Below are positions 50,884 to 60,186 of a stretch of DNA of 64,000 nt, piece after piece. Numbering within the stretch: the first letter of the stretch is position 1; each line of letters starts with the position of its first letter. The translations under genes were made by a program, and so were the position numbers. Below the pieces are notes generated by a model. That model ran no database searches. It saw only the letters and a program-made list of their open reading frames with translations, and was not told where the DNA came from. The DNA is from Bdellovibrio sp. BCCA (lineage in GTDB: Bacteria > Bdellovibrionota > Bdellovibrionia > Bdellovibrionales > Bdellovibrionaceae): positions 868,001 to 932,000 of the forward strand of contig NZ_JBBNAC010000001.1 of assembly GCF_037996825.1 (NCBI RefSeq). Reading direction: 5' to 3'.

Positions 50884-52332
50884 ATGACGGACCTCCACGA
50901 ACTGCTGACCACGAATTTTAATTTTACCTCGTTTCGAGGAGAGCAAGAAGCCATTTTGCGCAAAGTTTGGGCAAATGAAAATCTCCTCGCATTAATGCCG
51001 ACTGGAATGGGAAAAAGCCTCTGCTTTCAGTTTCCGGCCAAGATTCGCGAGGGATTGGTCGTGGTTATTTCGCCTCTAATCGCACTCATGCAAGATCAGG
51101 TTTTTAAGGCCCAAGACCTGGGGATTCCCGCTACATTTCTTAGTTCAACATTGAGTCGGGATGAGCGTTTGTCAAGGCAGGCTCGGATTGCCGCCGGAGA
51201 CTATAAACTGCTTTATGTGACGCCCGAGCGTTTTCGCAAAACTGAATTCTTAGAGGCGATCAAAGGCCGAAAGATCCAGCTTTTGGCTGTCGATGAAGCT
51301 CACTGTATTTCGCAATGGGGGCATGACTTCCGCCCGGATTATTCGCGTGTGGGGGAGTTCCGTGCGCTCTTAGGAAACCCGCCGACATTGGCTTTGACGG
51401 CGACCGCGACACCGGAAGTGCAAAAAGATATTCTCGCAAAATTGTTTATGCCAGAGGCAGAGATTATTTCTGCAGGCATCGAGCGCCCGAATCTCGCTTT
51501 GAATGTTCATGATATCTACGGCATCGATGAAAAAATTCGCGCGATCGTGGGACTTCGTCATCAGCACGATGGAGCAGCGATTGTTTATTGCTCTCTTATT
51601 CAAACGCTAAAAAAAATCTCCTCATCATTAAATCGCTTGGGCATTGATCACTTGATTTATCATGGAGACCTTCCTCCGCCGGATCGCAAGCGCAATCAAA
51701 AAAGATTTATCACGGAAGCCTCGCCGCTGATGATTGCCACTCCGGCGTTTGGTTTGGGAATTGACAAAAACAACGTGCGAGTTTTGGTTCATGCAGAAAC
51801 ACCGAGTTCTTTGGAATCTTACTTCCAGGAAGTCGGACGCGCGGGGAGAGATGGCAAAGAGTCCTTTTGTCATTTGCTCTACGATCAGGATGATGTCACG
51901 ATTCAGATGGAGTTTTTAAAGTGGTCGCATCCGGAACCTGAGTTCATTCGTAAAATCTATCAATTGATTGATGAAAAACGCATGCAAGTCGATCAGGGCG
52001 GTTTTGATTTCTTGCGCGAGCAAATGAACTTCAAAAATCGCCGAGATTTCCGTTCGGAAGCGGCGGTGAGTATTCTGGAGCGTTGGGGATGTCTGGAAAA
52101 ATCCGAGGATCCGTTTCCTTACGTTTGTGTGCATGCGCCAACAGATGAACAATTCGCGACGGAAAATGGAGCGGAGATTTTAAAAGCTCAGAATACAAAA
52201 CTGCTCAAGATGGTTCAGTGGGCGACGCAAGATTCGGAATGCCGCTTGAACAAAATTTATCACTACTTCGGACATGAGCACGAAACTCCTTGCGGAAAGT
52301 GCGATGTCTGTGTGGCAAGAAACGGAGAATAG
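50884..52332 (+). CDS. recQ: RecQ-family DNA helicase, short form
   Basis: A 482-residue superfamily 2 helicase. Motif 0 FRGEQEAILRKVW, Walker A MPTGMGKSLCFQFPA, DEAH in AVDEAHCISQWGHDFRPDYS, motif VI EVGRAGRDGKES. The RecQ zinc region is at the C-terminus, with Cys pairs in ECRLNKIYHYFG and CGKCDVC. There is no HRDC domain and little winged helix, so it is a RecQ-short protein. It probably acts in recombination and repair. The ribosome site is weak. Its stop is three bases before the next ATG. Confidence 0.9.
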   Translation: MTDLHELLTTNFNFTSFRGEQEAILRKVWANENLLALMPTGMGKSLCFQFPAKIREGLVVVISPLIALMQDQVFKAQDLGIPATFLSSTLSRDERLSRQARIAAGDYKLLYVTPERFRKTEFLEAIKGRKIQLLAVDEAHCISQWGHDFRPDYSRVGEFRALLGNPPTLALTATATPEVQKDILAKLFMPEAEIISAGIERPNLALNVHDIYGIDEKIRAIVGLRHQHDGAAIVYCSLIQTLKKISSSLNRLGIDHLIYHGDLPPPDRKRNQKRFITEASPLMIATPAFGLGIDKNNVRVLVHAETPSSLESYFQEVGRAGRDGKESFCHLLYDQDDVTIQMEFLKWSHPEPEFIRKIYQLIDEKRMQVDQGGFDFLREQMNFKNRRDFRSEAAVSILERWGCLEKSEDPFPYVCVHAPTDEQFATENGAEILKAQNTKLLKMVQWATQDSECRLNKIYHYFGHEHETPCGKCDVCVARNGE

Positions 52333-52335
52333 AAA

Positions 52336-53418
52336 ATGAAAATGTTTTTCAAAGTTCTTTTATTCGTAGGTTCGTTGCTTTTTATATCGTCGGGCTTTGC
52401 TGCCAAACTTCCTCTTGAAAAACTAAAAATGCCTGTAGGATTTAAAGTCTCCGTATGGGCCACCGTGCCTGGAGCACGCTCTTTGGCGCAAGCGCCTGAT
52501 GGCCGTATTTTTGTTGGCACTCGCAGTGGAGACAAAGTCTATGTTGTGCAAAATGGAAAGGCACAAGTTTTAGCGCAAGGCCTCGATACTCCCAATGGCG
52601 TGGCCTACAAAGATGGAAAACTTTATGTCGCTGAGATCAGCCGCATTCTTGAATTTGACGTCAGCAAACAGACGGCATTGCCAATGAAGCCTTCGCGTAT
52701 TTTAGAACAAAAATTTCCTTCCGATACTCATCATGGTTGGAAGTTCATTCGTTTTGGTCCCGATGGTTTGCTGTATGTTCCGGTCGGAGCAAACTGCAAC
52801 ATTTGCGATCCAGGAAAAGAATATGCGCGCATTTACAAAATTGATGTGAATGGAAATTCAAAAGAAGAAATCGCTCAAGGAATTCGCAACACCGTGGGGT
52901 TTGATTTTCACCCGACGACGAAAGAACTTTGGTTCACCGACAACGGACGTGATTGGCTCGGAGACGACCGCCCGCCTGACGAGTTGAACCGTTTAACAAA
53001 AATCGGGGAGAATTTTGGTTTCCCTGGTTGTCACGGCAAAGACATCTTAGATCCTGAGTTTGGCAAAGGAAAATCGTGCAGGAACTTTACTCCGCCTGTT
53101 GCGGAATTGCGCGCGCATGTCGCCGCTTTGGGAATGCGTTTTTATACAGGGAACATGTTTCCGGCGGAATATAAAAACAGTATTATTCTTGCGGAGCACG
53201 GGTCTTGGAATCGCTCCACAGCTCAAGGCTACCGTTTGACCTTTGTGAAATTAAACGGTTCCCAGGTGGAAAAAGTAGATGGATTCGTCGAAGGTTGGCT
53301 GCAAGGGGATTCGGCGTGGGGACGCCCTGTGGACGTGGAGGTTCTGAGTGATGGTTCCATGCTTGTCTCTGACGACAAGGCCGGCGTTATTTACCGAGTG
53401 ACGTATCAGGGGAAATAA
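52336..53418 (+). CDS. Exported PQQ-dependent sugar (sorbosone-type) dehydrogenase
   Basis: A 360-residue beta-propeller enzyme. The signal peptide is FFKVLLFVGSLLFISSGFA. Typical blocks include ARSLAQAPDGRIFVGTRSGDKVYVV, DTHHGWKFIRFGPDGLLYVPVGANCNIC, GNSKEEIAQGIRNTVGFDFHP and ELWFTDNGRDW. Relatives are soluble glucose/sorbosone dehydrogenases that use PQQ in the periplasm. Whether this cell makes PQQ is not shown here. GGAG precedes the ATG. It is in an operon between recQ and aat, an unrelated mix. Confidence 0.88.
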   Translation: MKMFFKVLLFVGSLLFISSGFAAKLPLEKLKMPVGFKVSVWATVPGARSLAQAPDGRIFVGTRSGDKVYVVQNGKAQVLAQGLDTPNGVAYKDGKLYVAEISRILEFDVSKQTALPMKPSRILEQKFPSDTHHGWKFIRFGPDGLLYVPVGANCNICDPGKEYARIYKIDVNGNSKEEIAQGIRNTVGFDFHPTTKELWFTDNGRDWLGDDRPPDELNRLTKIGENFGFPGCHGKDILDPEFGKGKSCRNFTPPVAELRAHVAALGMRFYTGNMFPAEYKNSIILAEHGSWNRSTAQGYRLTFVKLNGSQVEKVDGFVEGWLQGDSAWGRPVDVEVLSDGSMLVSDDKAGVIYRVTYQGK

Positions 53419-54086
53419 TGGTCGTAAAGGTTCAGCACTCCTCAGTGGATTTTCCTGACGCTCGCGACACGCTTGCCGAAGGAATCATTGCGGTCGGAGG
53501 AAAGTTAGATGTGGGAACGCTGTATGCGGCTTACTCTCGCGGAATTTTTCCGTGGCCTCAGCCGGGACTTCCTATGCTTTGGTTTTCTCCTGAACAGCGT
53601 GGTATTTTAGAATTCAAAGACTTCAAGGTTCCAGAAAGCCTGCGTCGCTATCGCCGCCGAAATCCGCAAATAGATTTCACCGTCAACAAAGACTTTCACC
53701 AAGTGATTGAAGAGTGTTCAAAACAGCCGCGTCCTGGACAAGAAGGGACGTGGATCACACCTATGATGAAACGCGCGTATTTGGAATTTTTTAAAGAGGG
53801 ATACTGTCTCTCGATTGAAGTGCGCGAAAACAATATCGTGATCGGTGGAATTTACGGCGTTCTTGTCGAAGGTGTTTTCAGTGGCGAAAGTATGTTCTAT
53901 AAAAAAACCAACGCTTCAAAATTGGCGCTGTGGTTTCTTGTTGAGCTTCTGCAAAGCCAAGGTCACGAATGGATTGATGTGCAAATGGTGACTCCCGTTA
54001 TTGGAAGTATGGGAGGCAAATATGTCGACCGCGAAGATTATCTTGAGATGCTAGAAAAGCGTCATCAAGATCTCGGTTTTGAGTGA
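53418..54086 (+). CDS. aat: Leucyl/phenylalanyl-tRNA-protein transferase
   Basis: A 222-residue enzyme that adds Leu or Phe to proteins with basic N-termini, marking them for ClpAP degradation. The family parts are GIIAVGGKLDVGTLYAAYSRGIFPWP, WFSPEQRGIL, GTWITPMMKRAYLEF, GIYGVLVEGVFSGESMFYK and VTPVIGSMGGKYVDR. Length is typical. It overlaps the preceding gene by one base and is the last gene of the operon; a weak hairpin follows. Confidence 0.95.
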   Translation: MVVKVQHSSVDFPDARDTLAEGIIAVGGKLDVGTLYAAYSRGIFPWPQPGLPMLWFSPEQRGILEFKDFKVPESLRRYRRRNPQIDFTVNKDFHQVIEECSKQPRPGQEGTWITPMMKRAYLEFFKEGYCLSIEVRENNIVIGGIYGVLVEGVFSGESMFYKKTNASKLALWFLVELLQSQGHEWIDVQMVTPVIGSMGGKYVDREDYLEMLEKRHQDLGFE

Positions 54087-54110
54087 CCACTCTTTAGTCA
54101 ACGTTACACG

Positions 54111-54162
54111 AAATTCCTGCGAACGCCGAGGGCGTACTTTGGGCTTCACTAGGAATTTGTTT
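54111..54162 (+). terminator. Hairpin after aat
   Basis: AAATTCCT (54111-54118) pairs with AGGAATTT (54151-54158), enclosing a smaller ACGCC/GGCGT hairpin, then TGTTTC. It probably ends the recQ-aat transcript, although the loop is large. Confidence 0.4.
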
Positions 54163-54263
54163 CATGGGTCGCTTTGCGATCTCTTTTATATTCGAAATGA
54201 TTACGGGTTTTTCATGCCACGCTTCTTGCTCTCCCGTCCTCGAGATAATGGAACGGAGATGAT

Positions 54264-55700
54264 ATGAAAGCCCATTTATTAGGAGCTGCCGCTGCAGTTC
54301 TTTTGAGTGTTCTTGCTGGTACCCCCGCTCAAGCCCAATCCCAAGGGAGTGTGGCCGTAGCTAAGAGCCAGCTTACTGTTGGTCAGAGATATTATATCTC
54401 TGCAGATTCTTTGAACGTTCGTTCAAGCAACTCGACGACGGCAAATAATGTTGTCGGTAAGCTTGTGAAAAACGACATCGTAGAAATTTATGATGTGTTG
54501 AACGAAGCCACACCTTTGGTGCAAGTGAAGATTATTAAGTCTTCAAATATCTCAAGCACAGCAGCTCCCGAGCTATATGTTTCAAAAGACTACTTAAGTG
54601 CGGTTCTTGTTGTCGTTCCAGAGTCGAACTCAAAGTATTTTGTGATTCAGAATATCGCGACAGAAAAGACACGTATCTATGAGCGTTGTACAATGTCTCC
54701 GGGTTGCCCTCACACGTTGGTGATGGAGACAGACACAGTTGTCGGTCGTCCTGAAGAGGGAACTGACAGTGATCCTAACGCGTTTAAAACGTGGGTGGGT
54801 CACGGTCGCATTGCTTCGTGGGTGAAGTTCTATCAAGACGGTCTTGGTTTTTATCCTCGTTGGTACACTCCAGGTCAAAACATTAGCACGATTCCAGATC
54901 CAGTGACAGACAGCATGAGTCTGTTGATGGGTGGAAGAAAATGGATTGTTAAAAACTCTCAAGGTAAGACGTCGAATTACGGTGCGTTTGGTTGGTATGC
55001 GGCGAAACTTTCTCCTGAAGGTGAAGACGGCGTGAACTACCAATGGATCCACGGAACTATCGGTTGGGGTAAAGACGGTGCGAAACCTATCGAGATGACT
55101 CGTGGTAAGATGATCAACTTCTTCTCTAATCCAGGTTCTCACGGTTGCACACGTTTGGAAAACAGAGCAGTTGCTTACATGAGGCATTTGTTGCCGGTGG
55201 GTACAGATATCTACCGCGTTTATGCAAGAGAAGCGACTCGTGAAGTGGCTCCGTACTCTCGCTACAGAAGTGCTTACAATAATCCATTCCGTTGGGAATT
55301 TATGTTGTTAACAAATGGCGCGGCAGAGTCGGGCGGTTTGACGGCTGATGCGAACACAATCCGTTCACAAGGTGTTCGTGTGAGTTCTGCAAACTTAATT
55401 GAGCAAGGTATTTACGAAGTGAATCATTATCCAACAGTGATGGGTCTTGATTATACGAAGTCAGCGGCTTCGGGTAAATCAGGCGACCGTTATAACATCG
55501 ACAAGAAAAACAAAGGTGCTTCGAATTTCAGAGGTTATTTCTTGGTGGATGAAGGTCGTTTCGTAAACTACCAACATCCAAGTTATTCAGCGACAGGTGG
55601 TGCGGTTCGTACCGGTGGCTTGGCAGAGTTTAGAACTTCTGTGCCTGAATATTTGCGAGCAGCTCCTGGTCAAATTCAAGTTCCGGCGATCAATCGTTAA
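54264..55700 (+). CDS. Exported L,D-transpeptidase (YkuD) with SH3 domain
   Basis: A 478-residue exported enzyme. The signal peptide ends at AQA-QSQ (about residue 25). Residues 40-95 form a bacterial SH3-like domain (DSLNVRSSNSTTANNVVGKL). The YkuD catalytic site is His263 (HGT) and Cys295 (SHGCTR). The remaining C-terminal 160 residues are of unknown fold. L,D-transpeptidases make 3-3 peptide crosslinks or attach proteins to peptidoglycan; Bdellovibrio uses several to toughen the prey wall. Whether this one acts on prey or self is unknown. GGAG precedes the ATG. Confidence 0.9.
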   Translation: MKAHLLGAAAAVLLSVLAGTPAQAQSQGSVAVAKSQLTVGQRYYISADSLNVRSSNSTTANNVVGKLVKNDIVEIYDVLNEATPLVQVKIIKSSNISSTAAPELYVSKDYLSAVLVVVPESNSKYFVIQNIATEKTRIYERCTMSPGCPHTLVMETDTVVGRPEEGTDSDPNAFKTWVGHGRIASWVKFYQDGLGFYPRWYTPGQNISTIPDPVTDSMSLLMGGRKWIVKNSQGKTSNYGAFGWYAAKLSPEGEDGVNYQWIHGTIGWGKDGAKPIEMTRGKMINFFSNPGSHGCTRLENRAVAYMRHLLPVGTDIYRVYAREATREVAPYSRYRSAYNNPFRWEFMLLTNGAAESGGLTADANTIRSQGVRVSSANLIEQGIYEVNHYPTVMGLDYTKSAASGKSGDRYNIDKKNKGASNFRGYFLVDEGRFVNYQHPSYSATGGAVRTGGLAEFRTSVPEYLRAAPGQIQVPAINR

Positions 55701-55719
55701 TTTTTCATATCTCCAGACT

Positions 55720-55750
55720 CCAGAGAGGCTTTTCCGGCCTCTCTGGTCCT
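55720..55750 (+). terminator. Terminator-like hairpin after the transpeptidase gene
   Basis: CCAGAGAGGC/GCCTCTCTGG is a perfect ten-base stem with a seven-base loop, followed by TCCTCGTCTC. The T-tract is weak. Confidence 0.55.
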
Positions 55751-55891
55751 CGTCTCACCCTGAGACATTGCTAAGCCTTAATTGTTCCTCGTACAAAGTT
55801 TAGACAGGCCAAGTGACGTAAACCCTTGAAAGACCGGGGGTATAGCCGTTGCATTTTACTTCTTCGAATCATTAATTTTTCGGGAGGAAGT

Positions 55892-57421
55892 ATGTCTAAG
55901 AAGAATTTATTGGCTAAGGGCCTAGTGACTTTGTCTCTATTCACGCAACACTTCGCGTGGGCACAAACAACGAAGACAGTGGAAAGACCTCCACAGTTTG
56001 TCGCGTTTGCATTTGACGGCTCGTACAATAATGAAATCTGGCAATACTCTCGTGATTTCACGAAGCACAAGAAAACAGAAGGCGTTGATACGCATTTTAC
56101 TTTTTTCATCAACCCCGTTTATCTATTAACTCCCGCAACGAAATCTATTTATAAAGCTCCAGGTGGAAATCGCGGTTCTGCGATTGGTTGGGGCGATGAC
56201 AATCCGGATGTTTCTGAGCGCGTAAACCAAATGAACGATGCGTATCGTGAAGGTCACGAGATCGGTTCGCATGCGGTTGGTCACTTTGACGGCAGCCGTT
56301 GGACGGAAGACGATTGGAAATCTGAATTCAGCCAATTTGATTATATTGTTAAAAACATGTTCTCAATCAATGGATTGCGTACGACGTCTCGTCAGTACAA
56401 CTCTTTGATCTTCCTTAAAGACATCGTGGGATTCCGCGCTCCGCAATTGGGTGTGAGCAAAGGTCTTTATCCGACACTGGCAAGTTATGGATTTAAATAC
56501 GACACGTCTAAAACTGCGATGGAAAACTACTGGCCGACAAGAAACTCTTACGGCACTTGGAACTTCCCATTGGCTGAAGTGAAAGAGCCAGGTGGTGCGC
56601 GTCGTTGGATCTCTATGGATTACAACTTCTGCGTGCGTGACTCTGCAAGAATTTTGGCGGAACAGCCAGATGCGATGAGTGTCACGGCTTACGATTCTAA
56701 AAAAGGTAAGACAATCAAGAACAATGATAAATTCTGCTTGAAGGCGATCTCTGCTGAACAAAAAGCAAAAGTAAAAGCCAACATGTTGAACATCTATCGT
56801 TCTTACTTTAATACGAACTACTACGGCAACCGTGCGCCCATTCATATCGGTCACCACTTCTCTAGCTGGATGAGCGGTGCTTACCTTGAAGTATTCTACG
56901 AATTCGCAAACGAAGTGTGCTCGAAACCAGAAGTAAAATGCGGAACTTACGCGGACTTGTTGAAATTCGTAGAGGGCAAATCTTCTTCAGAGATCGCAGC
57001 TCTACAAGCCGGTAACTTTGCAAAGCTTCCACGTCCAAAAGCGGCGACAATGGCTCGCCACTGGGACTTGGATATCAAAATGGTTTCTGCGGATGACTCT
57101 ATGAAGTTCGAACTTGTTGGTAAAGACGCGCAACGTGCAGGTCTTAAGAAAATGATCTCTATCGATGGTGTAACAACGGAACTTAAAGGTGACTTGAGCC
57201 TTGATGCGGTTCGTGCAATCGCTCAAAAAGGTGAAGACGCTTTGGTTCGTATCGCGGTGAAAGACCGTTTGGATAAAGAAGTAGCGACAGCGACTTATCA
57301 AATCGAAAAAGTGGGAACATCTGAAGAAGTTGTTGGTAAAGACAACATCGAAGAAAAATGGTTGGAAGGCCACTTGGCAGGTGCTCACGCTGAAGACGAA
57401 ATGGATACAAGAGGACACTAA
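55892..57421 (+). CDS. Exported polysaccharide deacetylase family protein
   Basis: A 509-residue exported protein from the ATG at 55892, with TCGGGAGGAAGT before it. The signal peptide is NLLAKGLVTLSLFTQHFAWA. A NodB-type domain follows: motif 1 FAFDGSYN (Asp42, but Gly where the second Asp is usual), motif 2 GSHAVGH (His127, His131), motif 3 GFRAPQLG. Such enzymes remove acetyl groups from chitin or peptidoglycan sugars; Bdellovibrio deacetylases mark prey wall for lysis. The last 120 residues look like an Ig-like beta domain. It overlaps the protease gene by one base. Confidence 0.85.
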   Translation: MSKKNLLAKGLVTLSLFTQHFAWAQTTKTVERPPQFVAFAFDGSYNNEIWQYSRDFTKHKKTEGVDTHFTFFINPVYLLTPATKSIYKAPGGNRGSAIGWGDDNPDVSERVNQMNDAYREGHEIGSHAVGHFDGSRWTEDDWKSEFSQFDYIVKNMFSINGLRTTSRQYNSLIFLKDIVGFRAPQLGVSKGLYPTLASYGFKYDTSKTAMENYWPTRNSYGTWNFPLAEVKEPGGARRWISMDYNFCVRDSARILAEQPDAMSVTAYDSKKGKTIKNNDKFCLKAISAEQKAKVKANMLNIYRSYFNTNYYGNRAPIHIGHHFSSWMSGAYLEVFYEFANEVCSKPEVKCGTYADLLKFVEGKSSSEIAALQAGNFAKLPRPKAATMARHWDLDIKMVSADDSMKFELVGKDAQRAGLKKMISIDGVTTELKGDLSLDAVRAIAQKGEDALVRIAVKDRLDKEVATATYQIEKVGTSEEVVGKDNIEEKWLEGHLAGAHAEDEMDTRGH

Positions 57422-58305
57422 TGAGAATTTGGAAGGTCCTCCTTCTTGGAGTTCTATGTATAAAGATGGCAGGGTGCGGGTTTGAAGCCGCACCCACGTC
57501 TGCTTTAGAACTCGATAACAGAGACTCTTCCCAGGTTATTTATGGTGACGATTCGATCCGCGACGTCACTGGCGAAGCGCCAAACTCTGAAGCCAGTGTG
57601 GCTCTTGTTAAAAAATCTCTTTACGATCAATACAAAAAAAATAGAGCGATTTACAGTGTTGGCGAAGTTTATGGCGTGGAAGATCTTTCATGGAGCGATC
57701 AGCCTGCATTGGCTTTTTGTTCCGGAATCTTTCTTGGCGATGATCTCGTTTTGACGGCCGGTCATTGTGTTGAAAATGATTTTTCATGTGCAAATACGAA
57801 CATTGTTTTTCACTTTTCCGCTGACAGTCAGGTGACAACGGCAATCGCATGTAAGGAAGTCGTGAAGTACCGCAATGACATCAACGGCGCGGGACTGGAT
57901 TATGCTCTGATCCGCATGGAAAAAAATATTGGACGTCGTAGCTTTGTATTAAACTCGTCAGCTTTTAAACGCCCTCAGGTAGCAGACAGCCTGTACTCCC
58001 TGGGATATCCGTTGGGCAGTTTTATGAAGAAGGCCTTAGGGAAAATCCGTAAAATTGTTCCTGAATCACAAGTCTATGTGTCGACTTTGGATGTCTTTGA
58101 GGGGAACTCGGGATCGCCGGTGTTTTCGGCTAAAACCCATCAGCTTGTCGGTATTTTGTCTAGCGGTGAATCTGATTTTACTCAAAAATCTGATGATGAC
58201 TCTGCGGTTCAAGTGAAGCGTTGCTCGAATAAAGGCTGTTCAGGGGAGTTCATCACTCCGATTGAAAAAATCCTGGCGGATATTGGTAAAAAACGTAGCG
58301 AATAG
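57421..58305 (+). CDS. Trypsin-like serine protease lipoprotein
   Basis: A 294-residue S1-type protease. The leader RIWKVLLLGVLCIKMAGC gives a lipidated Cys19. The triad is His115 (TAGHC), Asp160 (LDYALIRM) and Ser230 (GNSGSPVF). Cysteine pairs occur around the active site. The GNSGSP form places it nearer to V8/glutamyl-type endopeptidases than to trypsin, but specificity is not clear. It is translationally coupled to the deacetylase, an overlap that implies joint expression. It is likely envelope-bound. Confidence 0.87.
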   Translation: MRIWKVLLLGVLCIKMAGCGFEAAPTSALELDNRDSSQVIYGDDSIRDVTGEAPNSEASVALVKKSLYDQYKKNRAIYSVGEVYGVEDLSWSDQPALAFCSGIFLGDDLVLTAGHCVENDFSCANTNIVFHFSADSQVTTAIACKEVVKYRNDINGAGLDYALIRMEKNIGRRSFVLNSSAFKRPQVADSLYSLGYPLGSFMKKALGKIRKIVPESQVYVSTLDVFEGNSGSPVFSAKTHQLVGILSSGESDFTQKSDDDSAVQVKRCSNKGCSGEFITPIEKILADIGKKRSE

Positions 58306-58329
58306 ATCTAAATCAACGTACTTTAAGCC

Positions 58330-60150
58330 ATGCTTCTGATCAGTACATATAAACTCGAAAAATCTTTTGCCGGTAAATCTTTGTTTCGCAATGTCAGTTT
58401 GGGCATTGAAGAAGGTGAACGCGTGGGACTTGTCGGTCCAAATGGAGCCGGGAAGTCCACTTTATTGCGCATCCTCGCCGGGCAAATGGAAGCAGATGCA
58501 GGCGACGTGACGATGAAAAAAGGTCTGCGCTTGGGATTTCTGGAGCAGACGCCTCATTTTAAAGACGGCGAAACTATTCTTGAAGCGGTCTTAAGTAAAA
58601 CTGCAGATCATCATGAGTCTTTGGGCGCGGCCTATGAATGGATGGCGCGCTTGGAGCTTTCTCAATTCGGCGAAGATTTTTTAGTGAAAGATCTTTCGGG
58701 CGGTTGGAGAAAGCGTGTGGCCTTGGCGCGCGAGTTGATCCTTGAACCTGAACTTTTGATGCTCGATGAGCCGACGAATCACTTGGACGTGACAAGTATT
58801 AAATGGCTTGAGGAATTTTTAGAGCGGGCTCCTTTTGCAACATTGATCATCACCCATGATCGTTTGTTCTTGCAGCGTGTGACGAATAAGATCTTTGATC
58901 TTGATCCCAAGAATCCCAATTACTTGCTCTCTGTTAAAGGTGGCTACCTAGATTATCTTGAAGCCAAAGATCTTTTGATCAATGCACAAGAACAGCGCGA
59001 ATTGGTTTTAAAGAACACTCTTCGTCGTGAGACCGAATGGCTTCGTCGCGGAGCCAAAGCCCGTCAGACAAAACAAAAAGCCCGTATCGAAAGAGCGGGT
59101 ACGTTGAAGGATGACGTCCAAGAGCTGGTGGTGAAAAATGCCGCTCGTGTAGCGAAAATTGAATTTAAAGACGCTGAACGCAATCCGCAAAAGCTGATGG
59201 AAGTGGATCACGTGACCAAGGCTTATGATGGACGCGTGCTCTTTAAAGATTTCTCTTATTTGGTTTCGCCCAAAACACGTTTGGCCTTGCTGGGGGATAA
59301 CGGTTCTGGCAAATCCACATTGATTCGTATTTTGTTAGGCGAAGAAGCGCCGGATACGGGGCGCGTGGCGCGTGCTGATAAATTAAAAGTCGCCTACTTT
59401 GAACAAAATCGCGAAACCTTAAAACCCAAAGAGTCGGTTCTTAAAAACATCGTGTCTGATGGGGACTATGTTCACTATCAGGGACAGTATGTCTTTGCGC
59501 GCAGTTATTTGGAGCGGTTTTTATTTAATCGTCAGCAAATGGATCTTCCGGTCGAAAAACTTTCGGGCGGCGAGCAAAGCCGTTTGCGTCTGGCGCAGTT
59601 GATGCTTAATGAAGCCCAAGTTTTGATTCTCGATGAGCCAACAAATGATCTGGATGTGGCGACGTTGACGGTTCTTGAAGAATCTTTAAAAGAATTCAAT
59701 GGCGCTGTGATTCTTGTGACCCATGATCGTTACTTCATGGATCAAGTGGCTTCGCAAATCATTGCTTTCCATAAAAAATCTGATGGCACAACATCACTTG
59801 AAAACTTTGCGGGCTATCTGCAATGGGAAGAGTGGTTTGAAGAACAAAAAGAAATCGAAGCGGCAGAACTTAAGCGTGAAGCTGAAGCAAAAAAAGAAGC
59901 AGCGAAATCTTCTTCGAAACCTGTGAAGCTTTCGTTCAAAGAAAAGTTTGAACTGGAAAACATGGAAGCCACGATTTTAGAGCTGGAAGAAAAGTTGAGT
60001 GTTGCACAAGAAGAATCTCAAAGGCCTGAAGTCGTAAGCCAAGCTTCCAAGGTGCAAGAGCTTTACAGTGTGATTGCCGATCTTCAGGGAAAAATCGAAA
60101 AGCTTTATGCTCGTTGGGCAGAGCTTGAGAAAAAAGAAAAGGGCTCCTAG
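58330..60150 (+). CDS. ABC-F family ATPase, Uup-like
   Basis: A 606-residue protein with two ABC domains and no membrane helix. Walker A motifs are GPNGAGKST and GDNGSGKST, signatures DLSGGWRKR and KLSGGEQSR, and Walker B LLMLDEPTNHLD and VLILDEPTNDLD. The linker is basic (RRGAKARQTKQKARIERA). A C-terminal coiled coil (about 520-606) with many Glu/Lys is typical of Uup. ABC-F proteins act on the ribosome; Uup affects DNA transposition and ribosome function. No ribosome site is clear before the ATG, which is 24 bases after the protease stop. Confidence 0.9.
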   Translation: MLLISTYKLEKSFAGKSLFRNVSLGIEEGERVGLVGPNGAGKSTLLRILAGQMEADAGDVTMKKGLRLGFLEQTPHFKDGETILEAVLSKTADHHESLGAAYEWMARLELSQFGEDFLVKDLSGGWRKRVALARELILEPELLMLDEPTNHLDVTSIKWLEEFLERAPFATLIITHDRLFLQRVTNKIFDLDPKNPNYLLSVKGGYLDYLEAKDLLINAQEQRELVLKNTLRRETEWLRRGAKARQTKQKARIERAGTLKDDVQELVVKNAARVAKIEFKDAERNPQKLMEVDHVTKAYDGRVLFKDFSYLVSPKTRLALLGDNGSGKSTLIRILLGEEAPDTGRVARADKLKVAYFEQNRETLKPKESVLKNIVSDGDYVHYQGQYVFARSYLERFLFNRQQMDLPVEKLSGGEQSRLRLAQLMLNEAQVLILDEPTNDLDVATLTVLEESLKEFNGAVILVTHDRYFMDQVASQIIAFHKKSDGTTSLENFAGYLQWEEWFEEQKEIEAAELKREAEAKKEAAKSSSKPVKLSFKEKFELENMEATILELEEKLSVAQEESQRPEVVSQASKVQELYSVIADLQGKIEKLYARWAELEKKEKGS

Positions 60151-60186
60151 AGGTACGGACTTACTTTTGGTAGCGCAAGTGCGTTA

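Noticed and set aside
54079-54267. Short ORF between aat and the transpeptidase gene
   Set aside because: It crosses a hairpin and overlaps both genes, with no ribosome site.
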